Shown here in pieces: positions 54,358-64,000 of a stretch of 64,000 nt of DNA (position 1 is its first letter; the number at the start of each line of letters is the position of its first letter). Position numbers and translations under genes: made by a program. This stretch comes from Seminavis robusta (taxonomy: Eukaryota > Bacillariophyta > Bacillariophyceae > Naviculales > Naviculaceae), in contig CAICTM010000451.1 of NCBI GenBank assembly GCA_903772945.1, positions 1 to 64,000 of the forward strand. The letters run 5' to 3'. The notes under the pieces are model-generated. The model saw nothing but the letters and a program-made list of their open reading frames with translations, had not been told where the DNA came from and did not search any database.

Positions 54358-54982
54358 ACGTGCTCGCAGCAAAGCATGTAGATACAACACCGTAACACTG
54401 TATAAGTCTAGCTAGATCCATTTGCACATCACTCCTCGAGCTCTTGACTTCCAACTACTGGTCTAGCTACCGGTAGGCTAAACCGTGTCAACGAATCTCT
54501 ACTACTGTACTAGATGCACCCTTGCTACAGTAGCCAGTGGTGCGTAGTTACCCCAAGGATCAGTCGGAGTTGCCCACAGTACGGTACGGTAGGCTGTCCT
54601 AACTCCCAACTCCCGCCTTCCCGGCTGCATTTCTTCGCTTCGGCAGGATGGCGCCCTGACCTGCAAGCTATCGCTGGGACGGGACGTGGATTTAAATACA
54701 GGGGGCTAAGTAGAATTTTTAAGTGGACTTCAATATGGAGAAAAGAGAAGATGGATTACCAGAGACTTGTCAAACTAGCAGCAGTTGGGCCATCTGCCCG
54801 AAGCACTTCAGCACTTTGAAGCCCCGAACAAAGCTGGCCTGGTGTCCAAACAAATTCATGTGATCATCGCCAAGTAAGCATTGGTATCTCTGTCTCGTGC
54901 TTTCCTGGATGGCCTCGTATGTAGCGATTTCATATCATAAGCAAGCGCAAACAAAACGTGTCAATATAGAGTGCACGGACAC
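54358..54982. other. intergenic between convergent genes
   Basis: CTACCGGTAG palindrome near 54468 and ACGGTACGGTA at 54581. No coding signal. Confidence 0.45.
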
Positions 54983-56887
54983 CTATGCCGCCTTCATCTT
55001 GTTGTTCACCCCCATGGACACCTTGAACTGATAGTAGCGGCGGATCAAGACCGCCATGACAACAATCAAACCCAACACGACAGGGTTGGTGTACTCCATG
55101 ACTGCCAAGACGCCACTTTCCACAATGCTTCCAACAGTCATGCAAAAAAGAAACAGAGCGGTAACGGGCAACAAGACGAGAGTAGGCCAGGCAAGGACAC
55201 TCTGGGCAGCATCAATCAAGCCCAGCATGAACGGCTGCATCCGACGTGGGTCGTCTGTCTTCAGGAGAGGAGCCAAGAAACGTACGGGGAGTAGGAGGGC
55301 ATGGGTCAACCACTGGTAGTTGAATGGTAGGTGGATGAATCCGCCCAGGACCAAGTGGTCTTCGCCTTGGACGGAAATGTACTGAGAAGCCTGAATACCA
55401 TTCACGACGATGGTACCAGAGTAGGTCAATGGGGCGTACAATCCTTGAGCTCGCGTCTTGGAGATGCTATCGACTTGGACCTCTCCTGCTTGCATCTTCA
55501 GCCTGTCCCCAATCTCAACCTGGTGGGCAGGAATCATGCGAAATCCAGAGTTCTTGGCGCTGTCAGAGTTAACGAGCAGCATGTGGTCATTGCTCGTCTC
55601 CAAAAAGGATGGTGAGTCGCTGCTTCTCTTCCAGCCAATGCGCAAGTAGTCGCCCATGAGACTTTCTTCGTGATGCCCAAAACCATAGATGACCTCATAC
55701 TTGGGAACATCGACGTCCACCTTGACTTTGGCCCCAACTGGGACAGCTCGAAGCGCCACCGGCTGACCATCTTCCAACTCCACCAATGTGCCTCCGGAAA
55801 AGCAACTGGAGGGTGGGGCGGCCACCGTCGTTTCAGTAGAGACTGGAGCCCTTGACGGGGCGGCTGTGGAGGCACTCAAGTCAGCGTAATCACCATTGCA
55901 AATCTGACATTCTGTACCTTCAACGCAAAAACCAAGCGGACACTTCGGCTTGGTGTTCTGGCTTTTGGTGCACTCAAAGTTCTTGGTCAAGGAATTGAAT
56001 CCAGGATTAGAATCAGCAGGCTGGTCAAATCTCCATTGCCAAATGAACCAAGTCCCCGGGCCGCACGATACCCCAAAGGTCTCAGATTGGCTTGTGGTGA
56101 GGATGGAGGAGACACCATTGGCGATGGTGTTGGACTCTGACGCTGACATGGTCGCACCCGCCGACAGCCCATCAATGGAGATTCCAGCACTGATTGAAAC
56201 CCCAAAATTTCTGGCCTGAGTGGTGGTAGACGTAAAGCCATCTGAGGTCGAGGTGCCGTATGTGACAGCAATGGTGGGATTTGGACCTGATTCAACTCGC
56301 CACACCCAATCCCCTTGCACCGTGTGAGAAGACACCGTTTCGTCCCTACACCGATTTGCTCGAGAATTGAACAAATTGTTATTATCGACATAGCAGTCTC
56401 CCAACTTGATTGGATAGGATGAAGGGCATCCGCAATCCACAACCTTCCAATCAAAGTATCCTTCGCAATCATACCATGAATTTGTGCACGTGATCCGCAC
56501 ATCATACAGGCCACTGGGAGATAGCGATCCCGCAGAAGCCGAGTTTCCGTTCCAGTTGCGACTCTCTATCGTACCACTGTCGTATAGGATGTTGTTGCTG
56601 TTGCTCCAATCAGAAAAGGTGACTCTAAACTCGTCATCACTCCAGTCGTCGCGGGTTTTCCAAATCAAAATCGCCGCCCCATTCATCACAATGTTATTCG
56701 CTGGCCCGGAAGAATAACCTGCACTCAAGTCCAAATTCCAGGAAGCAGAGACTTCGCTTGAGTATCCAGTAGCTTCTCCAACAACTGTATCTCCCTCTCG
56801 CCTGTGATTCTCATCGTCGTCGCCCCAAACAGGAGTGGACAACAAGAGAAGTCCAAGGAAGCAGCGGCTCATCTTCTGCATCTTCAT
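54983..56887 (-). CDS. secreted/membrane protein with Hint (Hedgehog-type) autoprocessing domain, 634 residues
   Basis: Signal peptide (1-22). The N-terminal part of about 330 residues is Cys-containing and beta-rich. Residues 205-270 form a Ser/Thr/Gly-rich alternating stretch that vaguely recalls beta-barrel pore proteins; this likeness is weak. After a Ser/Thr/Pro linker a Hint domain begins at C362 (CFSGGTLVEL), the expected nucleophile. It continues with S432-N-D-H435, fitting the T/S-x-x-H site, then GLYAPLT and GTIVVNGIQAS-YIS (482-504), the Hint end signature. Two or three membrane spans follow (about 525-620), where Hedgehog has its sterol-binding region. Self-cleavage before C362 would free the N-terminal part from the membrane. 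No intron. Confidence 0.8.
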   Translation of the reverse strand: MKMQKMSRCFLGLLLLSTPVWGDDDENHRREGDTVVGEATGYSSEVSASWNLDLSAGYSSGPANNIVMNGAAILIWKTRDDWSDDEFRVTFSDWSNSNNILYDSGTIESRNWNGNSASAGSLSPSGLYDVRITCTNSWYDCEGYFDWKVVDCGCPSSYPIKLGDCYVDNNNLFNSRANRCRDETVSSHTVQGDWVWRVESGPNPTIAVTYGTSTSDGFTSTTTQARNFGVSISAGISIDGLSAGATMSASESNTIANGVSSILTTSQSETFGVSCGPGTWFIWQWRFDQPADSNPGFNSLTKNFECTKSQNTKPKCPLGFCVEGTECQICNGDYADLSASTAAPSRAPVSTETTVAAPPSSCFSGGTLVELEDGQPVALRAVPVGAKVKVDVDVPKYEVIYGFGHHEESLMGDYLRIGWKRSSDSPSFLETSNDHMLLVNSDSAKNSGFRMIPAHQVEIGDRLKMQAGEVQVDSISKTRAQGLYAPLTYSGTIVVNGIQASQYISVQGEDHLVLGGFIHLPFNYQWLTHALLLPVRFLAPLLKTDDPRRMQPFMLGLIDAAQSVLAWPTLVLLPVTALFLFCMTVGSIVESGVLAVMEYTNPVVLGLIVVMAVLIRRYYQFKVSMGVNNKMKAA

Positions 56888-58423
56888 ACTTACAAATTTT
56901 ACAAATTAAATTGAATGATTCGATTCAATCCTTCGATTTCGTTTTTTGTGAGGAAAGAGAAAGCACCAGCAGACCAGCAGACAATCAAGTTTGATGCTCA
57001 GTCTCTACGATAGCTCTAGCTAGCAAGCTGGGTGATGTAAAGATCTGTGCACAGCATGAGTAGCACTGGTACTATGCGCACTCCGGAAGTAGTATCTCGT
57101 AGGCTGCAGCCAACAACAAAAAAAACGCGATGTGGGCTTGACTGATCGATGGAAGGTGGTTCGCTCAAGTTCGTACTGGTTCCAAATTCTTTTCGTGACA
57201 CACTTGCTTCCGTTTGGGTTTTACTATCCCAGAAGGTGTAAGCTTGGCCCGGACCATCCGAAGTCTGACAGGGCTGGAAAGGAGCCAGCGAGAAAAGCTT
57301 CTAAATAGAACAGATAATAACAATGGAAGAATGTATTGAAGTCAGAATGCAAGCACATGTTTTAAAAGTTGAGAAGAAACTTCACGTTGTGACTTGCATA
57401 CTTGCATTGCACACTCATTGATCAGCGATAGTGGTGAACCTTTAGAAACCTGTATGAAGTACCGGTATCTTGGGGGCAGTTGAAGGCGCAAGTCTCGAAT
57501 GTTGTTTTATTAATACTCTCATCCAACAGTACCACATACCACATCACTTTGGGATGCCGCAAAATCGTTCCATCTTTTTGGTGACCGCACTATTAAATGT
57601 TGTTTGGGAGCGTCTCTTTAAACGTTGTTTCTGGAGCATCTAATAGTACAAGACTGTGCGTGGATGTCATTGGCAGCGTTTGGCATTACAGTACAGTCGT
57701 ACCCACCAGTGGATGAGGCCCTGAGCGCACCAAGCCTGCAACCCATCTCGACTTATCTCTAGCTCTCTAGAGGCGGAGCAACTGGTTGGCTGAATATGTG
57801 GCCATCCGCCCAATCTTTGACCTGTGTGGGCAAGTTTCAAGGATGTCAGGTACTCCACACTCCCGCAGCTGGCTGTGGTCTTGGCAAAAACGTGATGGTT
57901 GGGCTCGACTGTGATCTGTGATCCAGAATTGTTCCGAGCTCGTAGAGATACCACTACTGGCTAGCTACAGTACATGTAGTTCACGATTTGCAGACCCGTT
58001 CAAACAAATGGGCTTATTTATTCCGTTCCCTACCAGTGTACTAGTACCAGGTTTATAGGTTCGCTCGAAGGTGGAAGTAGGAGGGACTGGTCTTTTCCCA
58101 GCGTGGGTTTCAGTAGCATACTTTTTTAAAATAAAAAGTGTCTTTTTAGTGTACCGGTAGTCTACGAGACAACTCGCAACATTCCAAGGAAGTCTGAACA
58201 CTGAAATCTGAAAAATGAGCCAGACAGCATTTATTTTTGTACCGCTACATACATACTACAGTCCGTTCAGCGATCAAAGCATGTCGACTTCACGCTGTAC
58301 ATGTACATGTACCGGTATTGAAGACGCGGTACGGTACCGACATCCTTGCACCGGATTTCTTGGGTACCGTACCTCCAATGGCTATGCCCCCGTTTTGGGC
58401 AGGGTTTAGCTTACAGCTGCTTC
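56888..58423. other. long intergenic stretch, no gene seen
   Basis: GATTCGATTC at 56920, a CTAGCTAGC word at 57013 and GGTACC palindromes at 57460, 58310 and 58330-58370. Open frames at 57016-58201 have no coding texture. Confidence 0.45.
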
Positions 58424-58780
58424 TCATGACGTCTCCTCCATACCGGTACCGAAGGTACTGTCAATACCAGCGACACCGTTGGTGTGTGTTGCTGTTGTGG
58501 CCCCTGCTGGAGAGGAGTTAGATATCAAGTTCGACGTCGAGGACGTATCGGTCGATCGGTACGGAGAGAAGGTATCGTTCGCGCGGTACGTATAGTTCAA
58601 GGATACACCTGAGGCTTCAAATGTATCAATAGTATCTGCACTGTGGCTGTTGGATGCTGTTGTGTTGGTTATTGTTGTTGTGGCTGCTGGTGGAGAGGAG
58701 TTAGATATCAAAGCGTTCGATCCGTACCGTACGGCCATAGAGGTACGAGTATCTTTCGCGCGAAAGGAAGATCGAGTCAA
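58424..58780 (-). CDS. candidate minus-strand frame built on a tandem duplication, 118 residues
   Basis: From ATG (MTRSSFRAKDTRTSMAVRYGS) a frame encodes two related blocks: ALISNSSPPAATTTITNTT and NLISNSSPAGATTATHTNG, each followed by a Thr/Asp-containing tail (SADTIDTF, AGIDSTF). The DNA blocks (about 58470-58615 and 58650-58800) share TGGAGAGGAGTTAGATATCA. It follows the next open frame on the same strand, so both could be exons of one gene. No family is recognised, and it may be only a repeat. Confidence 0.3.
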   Translation of the reverse strand: MTRSSFRAKDTRTSMAVRYGSNALISNSSPPAATTTITNTTASNSHSADTIDTFEASGVSLNYTYRANDTFSPYRSTDTSSTSNLISNSSPAGATTATHTNGVAGIDSTFGTGMEETS

Positions 58781-58864
58781 GGATACGCTTGAGTCTTGTT
58801 CTTGTGTCAGTAATAAGGTTTTAAAAGGAAGCGCGGTTCTTCAGCGAAAAGAGGTACTGTACTA

Positions 58865-59317
58865 CTAGTAGGTATCTTCCAATCGAAAAAGGATCAACAA
58901 TGGCGCTTTGACGGTAGAGATCTGACTGCCTTCCCAAGGTCCATACGATTCAATGAGGGATGGCTTTCTGTTCTGCACCTTCACTTTTCTTGTGTATTCA
59001 ACTTGAAGGTCATCGGCCGAGAAAAGAAAACCTTCAATTTGCAGTGCTTTTTCAATGGTGGTGGCTTTCTGCTCTGAACCGGAGAAGGTCGGATATGAGA
59101 GATAACAGACTGCGATAGTAGTAGAGGTGCGGCCGATACCGTACTGATGCTTCAGTCCGGAATCCAGATTGGGGGACCACTTTTCTCTATCAGGAGATGA
59201 ACAAATCCAATAAAAGAGGGGTTGCAGGCATAGCTTAGAGTATAACCGAGGCCTGCAGAGCCTCATTTCTTGAGTTTTGGTCACTTCCTCGACTGTAAAG
59301 TGGTCCCCCCCTTTCAC
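58865..59317 (-). CDS. uncharacterised protein segment, relative of the 3.0-kb locus
   Basis: An open minus frame of 150 codons lacks an ATG at its beginning, so it is an exon or a broken gene. It reads GGDHFTVEEVTKTQEMRL, then SPDREKWSPNLDSGLKHQYG, GRTSTTIAVCYLSYPTF and VQNRKPSLIESYGPWEGSQ before the stop at 58865. The last motif is shared with 3015-3170 with mostly silent changes. The composition is that of a folded soluble protein. No family is recognised. Confidence 0.4.
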   Translation of the reverse strand: MKGGDHFTVEEVTKTQEMRLCRPRLYSKLCLQPLFYWICSSPDREKWSPNLDSGLKHQYGIGRTSTTIAVCYLSYPTFSGSEQKATTIEKALQIEGFLFSADDLQVEYTRKVKVQNRKPSLIESYGPWEGSQISTVKAPLLILFRLEDTY

Positions 59318-60051
59318 GATGAGGACAATGGCTCATTTTTTGGCGAATTACGAAAATGTGAGGCTGAAAATGTGAGGTTAGTTTTAAACTAGATGGCCCG
59401 CTCCCCAGTCACAGAATGTCTTTTGAGTTCTCTATTTAGTCATTGCATCCAAAGAAAATCGCACAACAAGTTTCGTGATCATGGGCATCTCTTTTCGATC
59501 ATGTTTATCAGTGTCAGAGTCCATGTTGATGGCATCCTTTCGTTCCGAGAGAACATGCCGCTCCTCTCACAACACACAAGATTGATATTTGACCTTCCGA
59601 GTTGACCATGGGAATCGGCCGGCATCTCATTGTGTTGTGTCTTTAGCAGATGGGATCGATATTTGCGACCATCGGCATCCGCTTCCTGCTCATGTGGAAG
59701 ACGCCACGAATCACTGAGAGTGGTTGGAGCCAACGGCCGAAGATCGCGATCGCGATCGACCAGTTCAGTCGGAGGCGTCTTCATTTTTCATTCTTCGGCA
59801 TCTCATTATTTTGACTACTGAAAACTGTTAAAGCTCTGTCTCTGTTGTCGGAATGGTGGCTCTTCATTATCTTTCTTCCGGTCAATTGATCGACCACCAT
59901 GGGGATCGGCCGTTCGGTCTGCCGTTGTTTCATTGGGATTGGGATTCTTCTTCTTCACTCGGCTTGTGCTGTCACGTTATCTTACAAGGCCGATCCACGC
60001 TCGCTCCGTCCATCCACCCAGCGAACGTCCGTCTTCTGTTTTCCTTCCACC
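59318..60051. other. upstream region of the HhH-bearing gene
   Basis: No gene seen. GATCGCGATCGCGATCGA at 59744-59761 is a palindromic CGATCG-type word. Pyrimidine-rich sequence at 60015-60050 directly precedes the start codon. Confidence 0.4.
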
Positions 60052-62988
60052 ATGGCCAAGACCGGTCGCCGGAGCAGCATCAAGAGGCACAAAAAAGGAG
60101 GCAAGAAGCGATCCAAGAAGGAACAAGCTCGCCATGACCGAAGCACTGTCACTCCTGCCACTCCTGAGGAAGCAATAGCAAGGCGTGTCAAGCGTGCGAG
60201 TGACGTGGCTGAAGCTTTGGGGATGAGTCCAACCCGTCGTTCTCATCATGCTCGTCTTGCAGATCTTTCCTCGGACGAGGAGGAGCCCCTCCGGTCCTTG
60301 GCGGATCGCCTCAAGCCTGACGAAGACTCAATGGAAGAAGACGACTCGGAGCCTGATCCTGACGATGACATGGATTACATTCCGGATGAGCAGAAGGTCA
60401 AGGCTGCTTTGGCGCAGATATTGCCAGAGGAGAGGGCGAAGAAGATGGCTATTGCATATCTTTATGCTTACAAGTATGCATTCCACGAGGACACGGAAAG
60501 ACACTCCATGGATTGGCATCAATGGCATGCAAGTCAAGATCCGCAGAGACTTGTACGAAGAAAGCAACCGGACAAAGTATGTTGACGTCTTCACCGACTT
60601 GCATCATTGCTGCGAGCAACACATTGTCTACACTGGCCAGCGGGTTCATGCTGGACTCAAGCCCGTCATCATCCCCAACAATTCGTTTGATGCCGTCTTC
60701 ATTGCCAACTGCATTGAACGGAAGAGCATGAGCGTGACAATGGCGATGCAACATCTGAATCGTCTTCGAATTGAAAGAGGCTTGGTCCCTTATTCCAGGT
60801 CTGCCGTCGATGGCTTGAAGAAACGACTCAAGCACAGGGTGGTGGCAATTCGCAAGCGGAAGCAAGGCAACAGGGATGTCAACTCCCCTTGGGCACTTCG
60901 TCGTCATGGTTGGGCTACACAGCTCTTGCTTCGTATGGGACATGATATTGATGTTCCTGACCGGCTTCGTGAGGCTGCGCTGACGGATCCTCCGGAGGAA
61001 CTACCTCAGCGACAAGTTGTGTTGGGCTTGGACGGCTGGATCAGTGATGAATCGTCTGGTTCCTCTTACAAGGCTGATTCTTCCAGCTCGATTTCCAGTC
61101 AACAGCCTCCGACTCCCCCTCCTGATGAAGTCAGTGCGAACGACGAAGGCAGTGCGAGTTCCAGTTCGGAACAACAGCCTGACGATTCCTCTCGTGCGTC
61201 CGGTTCTGGCTATGAGTTTCCACTTCCGCCCTGCTTTGATATTGAGAAACTCAAAGCCGCAGGATGGGATTTTCAAGTCGATGATTGTGCCGTCTGGGAT
61301 GAGATGCACCGCAAGTGCAAGATTGGGTCGGTTCATGCGCAGGCTGGTCGGAAAACTGTTGTCCAGTTTGCAAGAAACGACGAGGGGCAACCAGATCCCA
61401 ACGGAAGCTACAATCATGCTGTTCCTGCTTACTGCTTGAACGTCAAGTACGAGGATGAGGTCCGCCTTGGACTTGGCTGTGCCATGGTCTCTTACCGCAA
61501 CGCTGATGGTGTTGTCGAACGCAAGGAGGGATGGGTGTTGGATCCGTTTGATTACACTAGCAGGAACATCATCTCCTTGAAGAAATACCGCGAGCTTGTC
61601 AAAATTGAGATTGTCAGGATCAAGAAGATGCGGGATGGGCCAGCAAAGACGCAAGGTTGGTTGACTACGACACGGGAAGTGGGGAAACTCTACATGTCGG
61701 ACAACCTCGTAAAAGGAATGATTCCTTACGTTGGAAAGGCAACGATTGAAAAGCTCAACGAACACGGCATCATCACTGTTCGTGACTTTGCAGAAGCCGA
61801 AACATTTGAGCTGCGGGACATGACGGAAGATTACTCTATGGAGGACGAAGGTGGTGGTACCTTTGAGATCCGGTTTGTTTCGAGAAATCTCAAGACTCTC
61901 AAAGGTTGGCGTGCCGCATGTCGGAAGGCTTCGAATGTGGTCCCACACACAACTGACTACCGCAAGCGTGCAAATCCCTACAAGTCCCGCTATGGTGAAG
62001 ATTGGCGAGACTTCATTCAACGATCCACTACTCTGAATTCCACGGGATGTGTCACAGAGGTCGTCAAGCACATGTACAAGGAATCCAAGCGCTTCTTTCG
62101 CAAGCACCGACCTAACTTTCACGGCTGGTATTTCTATCACGATGCGCTGTCCCAGATGACGTCCAAAGAATGCTACGAGTGGATGGAGAACACGGTACCT
62201 TGCGCACTGGCTTCTTCCTGTTGGATGAACCTCACCAGCAATCGTCTCGACAAGTTCCCGTCAGGCAACAGTCCAGAGGCCAACGCTTGGGATACGTCTC
62301 TCAACAAGGACGTGAATGATTCAGTGAATCGTCATATCATCATTACGAGCCATTTGGACGATGACGACCCAACCAAGTTCACCATCTCGACACCAAAGCG
62401 TGGGCAGGAAGCGTACCATCGTATTCTCCAAGGCGCACCGCCAAGCGAACGCATCGTCCAGGATATGGATCGATTCGAAGACTCGATGATGGCGATTCAC
62501 CTGGCTCGAGGCGCTGTCGTCCAAGGCCTTGGCGACCAGAAGGGTATTCGAGTGCAAGAGAATAAGGCGGCAATGGTGAAGGACGGTACATTCGTGGAAC
62601 GTCGCGGTGGTGCTCGCTACCGCAATGTTGTGGATGATATCCTGACGATGCAGTATCAGTGGTGGCATGCCGATGCAATTCCGCATCTTGGTGGTGGTTA
62701 TGCGGTTCTCCAGGAGGAGAGTGCGGAGGATGTGGCGGCTCGACTGGAGACGGGCAATCTCTTTGGCTTTGACCTTGACAGGGACGGCAATGTTATTGAC
62801 TTGTTGGTTGATCAAGAAGAGGTTCAGTTTGACGACAATGGGGACGAGATTGATGATGCGAATTTCATTCCAGAGGAAGAGGATGGAAAGGTGAGTTTGT
62901 GCTGTTTGAACTGCTTTTATTGGTCTTATTTCTAACTCCCTTTCAACTGTTGCCATTTTTGGATTCCTAGCTTGCTGATGAGGTGTAG
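60052..62988 (+). CDS. large protein of an apparently multicopy diatom family, HhH motif, about 950 residues
   Basis: The start is ATG in CACCATGGCC (MAKTGRRSSIKRHKKGG), with a very basic N-terminus and an acidic stretch. A frame change then occurs between 60474 and 60547; a 73-base GTATGC...CCGCAG intron restores the frame. Exon two runs to 62890. An 80-base GT-AG intron follows, and a last exon 62971-62988 adds LADEV. The middle holds a helix-hairpin-helix-like word (IPYVGKATIEKLNEHGIITVRD, read in pieces), a DNA-contact motif. The end has FYHDALSQMTSKECYEWM, SGNSPEANAWDTSLNKDV and SERIVQDMDRFEDSMMAI. I know this order of motifs as a recurring hypothetical protein in diatoms, possibly of mobile origin. 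Function unknown. Confidence 0.6.
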
Positions 62989-64000
62989 GAGTGAATGTTG
63001 CAAGGCATGCAACAGGGGATGGTGATGGCTTGTGTTTGTTGAGTGTGGTTGGTTGTCTTTATATTGAGGCTGTGGCCCTGTTTCGGCGACGGGAGGATGA
63101 AGGCGTCGCGATCTTCCGTGGGGATCTTCCATCACGGATCTTCGAGGAATTTGTGAGCGATCATGGGATCTTTCGCGACTGCTTCGTGCTTCCGCGAGTG
63201 ACTCAACTCTCAACTCGCTCACCTGTTGGTTAGTGTCTTACTGGATCGATGGTAGACTGCTTGTGATGGAAAGCATCTCTTTACAGTGGTCAAAGAGGGC
63301 TTGAGCGATTGACGGGGATTTATTGTGTTGTTATCGTAGATTTTTTATTTCTTCTGTGACTGACTGTGACTTAAAGAAACGGCTTGCCTTTTTCAATCCC
63401 AATTGGGAAAAAATGTCTCGGATTCGCCAAGAAATGTCTCGGACGCGAGGCGAGCCTCACTTTTTGCCCAAAAAGTACATTAACATGATAGACAACTCAA
63501 CTTAAAGTGGCCACTTGGCGATGCTGTAATCGGCATTTCTAGTTGGTGAACCTTCAAATCGAGCTACTGTAGTGTGGTCCTGACAGACAAAGGAAGCCAT
63601 CCCGGCAAAGAAAGAACAACATTTTTTTTGGGATGACACCACTTAACCATAGGTACGGTAGGCTTCCGAGGAGGATTCCCGTGGAGGTACGGTGGTTGGG
63701 TGATCGAAAGAGGCTTGTCGTCCACAAAGAGAGAGGAAAATTCGCGAAGATTCGATTGACTCGTACAATCCAATGACACAATCAAAAACAGGCTCCAGAG
63801 CGCGGATTCGACTGCTGCCACTGCCAATACAGACAGTGGCAACACTATTAACGGCTCGGTTTGGTCTCCAATGGCTTCGTATTGATCGTTTCACTCAAGG
63901 TACTAGCAAAGGGCTTTTTCATTTTCCAGTCATGGAAAAAGTTGCTTTCTGGGCGCAAAACACAAAAACAACAAGATGGATCCTTTGCCCTTCCCTGCTG
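62989..64000. other. 3' flank to window end, no gene seen
   Basis: GAGGTACGGTGG and GGTACGGTAGG words at 63650-63690 and a T run at 63619-63628. Two related words (ATGTCTCGGATTCG, ATGTCTCGGACGCG) repeat at 63412 and 63434. Open frames lack coding texture. Confidence 0.45.

Noticed and set aside
61001-62140. Minus frame of 379 codons opposite the HhH gene
   Set aside because: Shadow of a strongly coding plus-strand exon.
1-64000. tRNA, rRNA and other RNA genes
   Set aside because: I saw no cloverleaf with A and B boxes or rRNA core words by eye. A covariance-model scan would decide; I could not run it.

Overview
The window reads as a nuclear contig of a diatom, probably a pennate one. Genes lie on both strands and carry short GT-AG introns of about 60 to 190 bases. 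Precursors of plastid proteins show the diatom-type signal followed by an AFAP-like motif. The proteins are eukaryotic (TFIIF alpha, PIG-A, TAM41, NudC-like). Spaces between genes are rich in CTAG runs, GGTACC palindromes, GAATC arrays and minisatellites. The species call is inference; nothing here fixes it.

Layout. About 0.2-1.6 kb: a worn Ty1/copia relic on the minus strand. 1.7-2.3 kb: a broken gene of unknown family. 2.7-3.5 kb: a patch of minus-strand coding signals with duplicated splice-donor units. 4.2-6.6 kb: a dead hAT-like transposase. 7.7-8.9 kb: two small divergent unknown genes. 9.2-12 kb: a whole pogo-like DDE transposase with one intron. 12.7-20.3 kb: a gene block with an MLO-like protein carrying EF-hands, TAM41, a small glycine-rich membrane protein and a membrane-anchored leucine-rich-repeat protein. 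21.1-22.9 kb: another broken unknown gene. 22.9-26.6 kb: a repeat field. 26.6-49 kb: the densest gene block, with an ABC1 kinase, a trypsin-like protein whose catalytic serine position holds arginine, a large ion channel with a 7-base microexon, TFIIF alpha, a Ser/Asn-rich protein, a NudC-like co-chaperone, PIG-A, a small plastid-targeted protein and a plastid-type EamA transporter with a decayed fragment of itself beside it. 49.7-51.6 kb: a small basic protein and a broken unknown gene. 53.2-56.9 kb: a myristoylation-motif class III cyclase and a membrane protein with a Hint (Hedgehog-type) autoprocessing domain. 58.4-59.3 kb: a second copy of the coding segment seen at 3.0-3.1 kb. 60.1-63 kb: a large HhH-bearing gene of an apparently multicopy family.

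The host genes do not form a pathway, which is normal for a eukaryote. Several touch signalling at the membrane (MLO/EF-hand, channel, cyclase, LRR), and three touch organelles (TAM41 in mitochondria; the EamA carrier and the small AFAP protein in plastids). Exon joins given below were checked for reading phase by hand, but no transcript evidence or database search was available.
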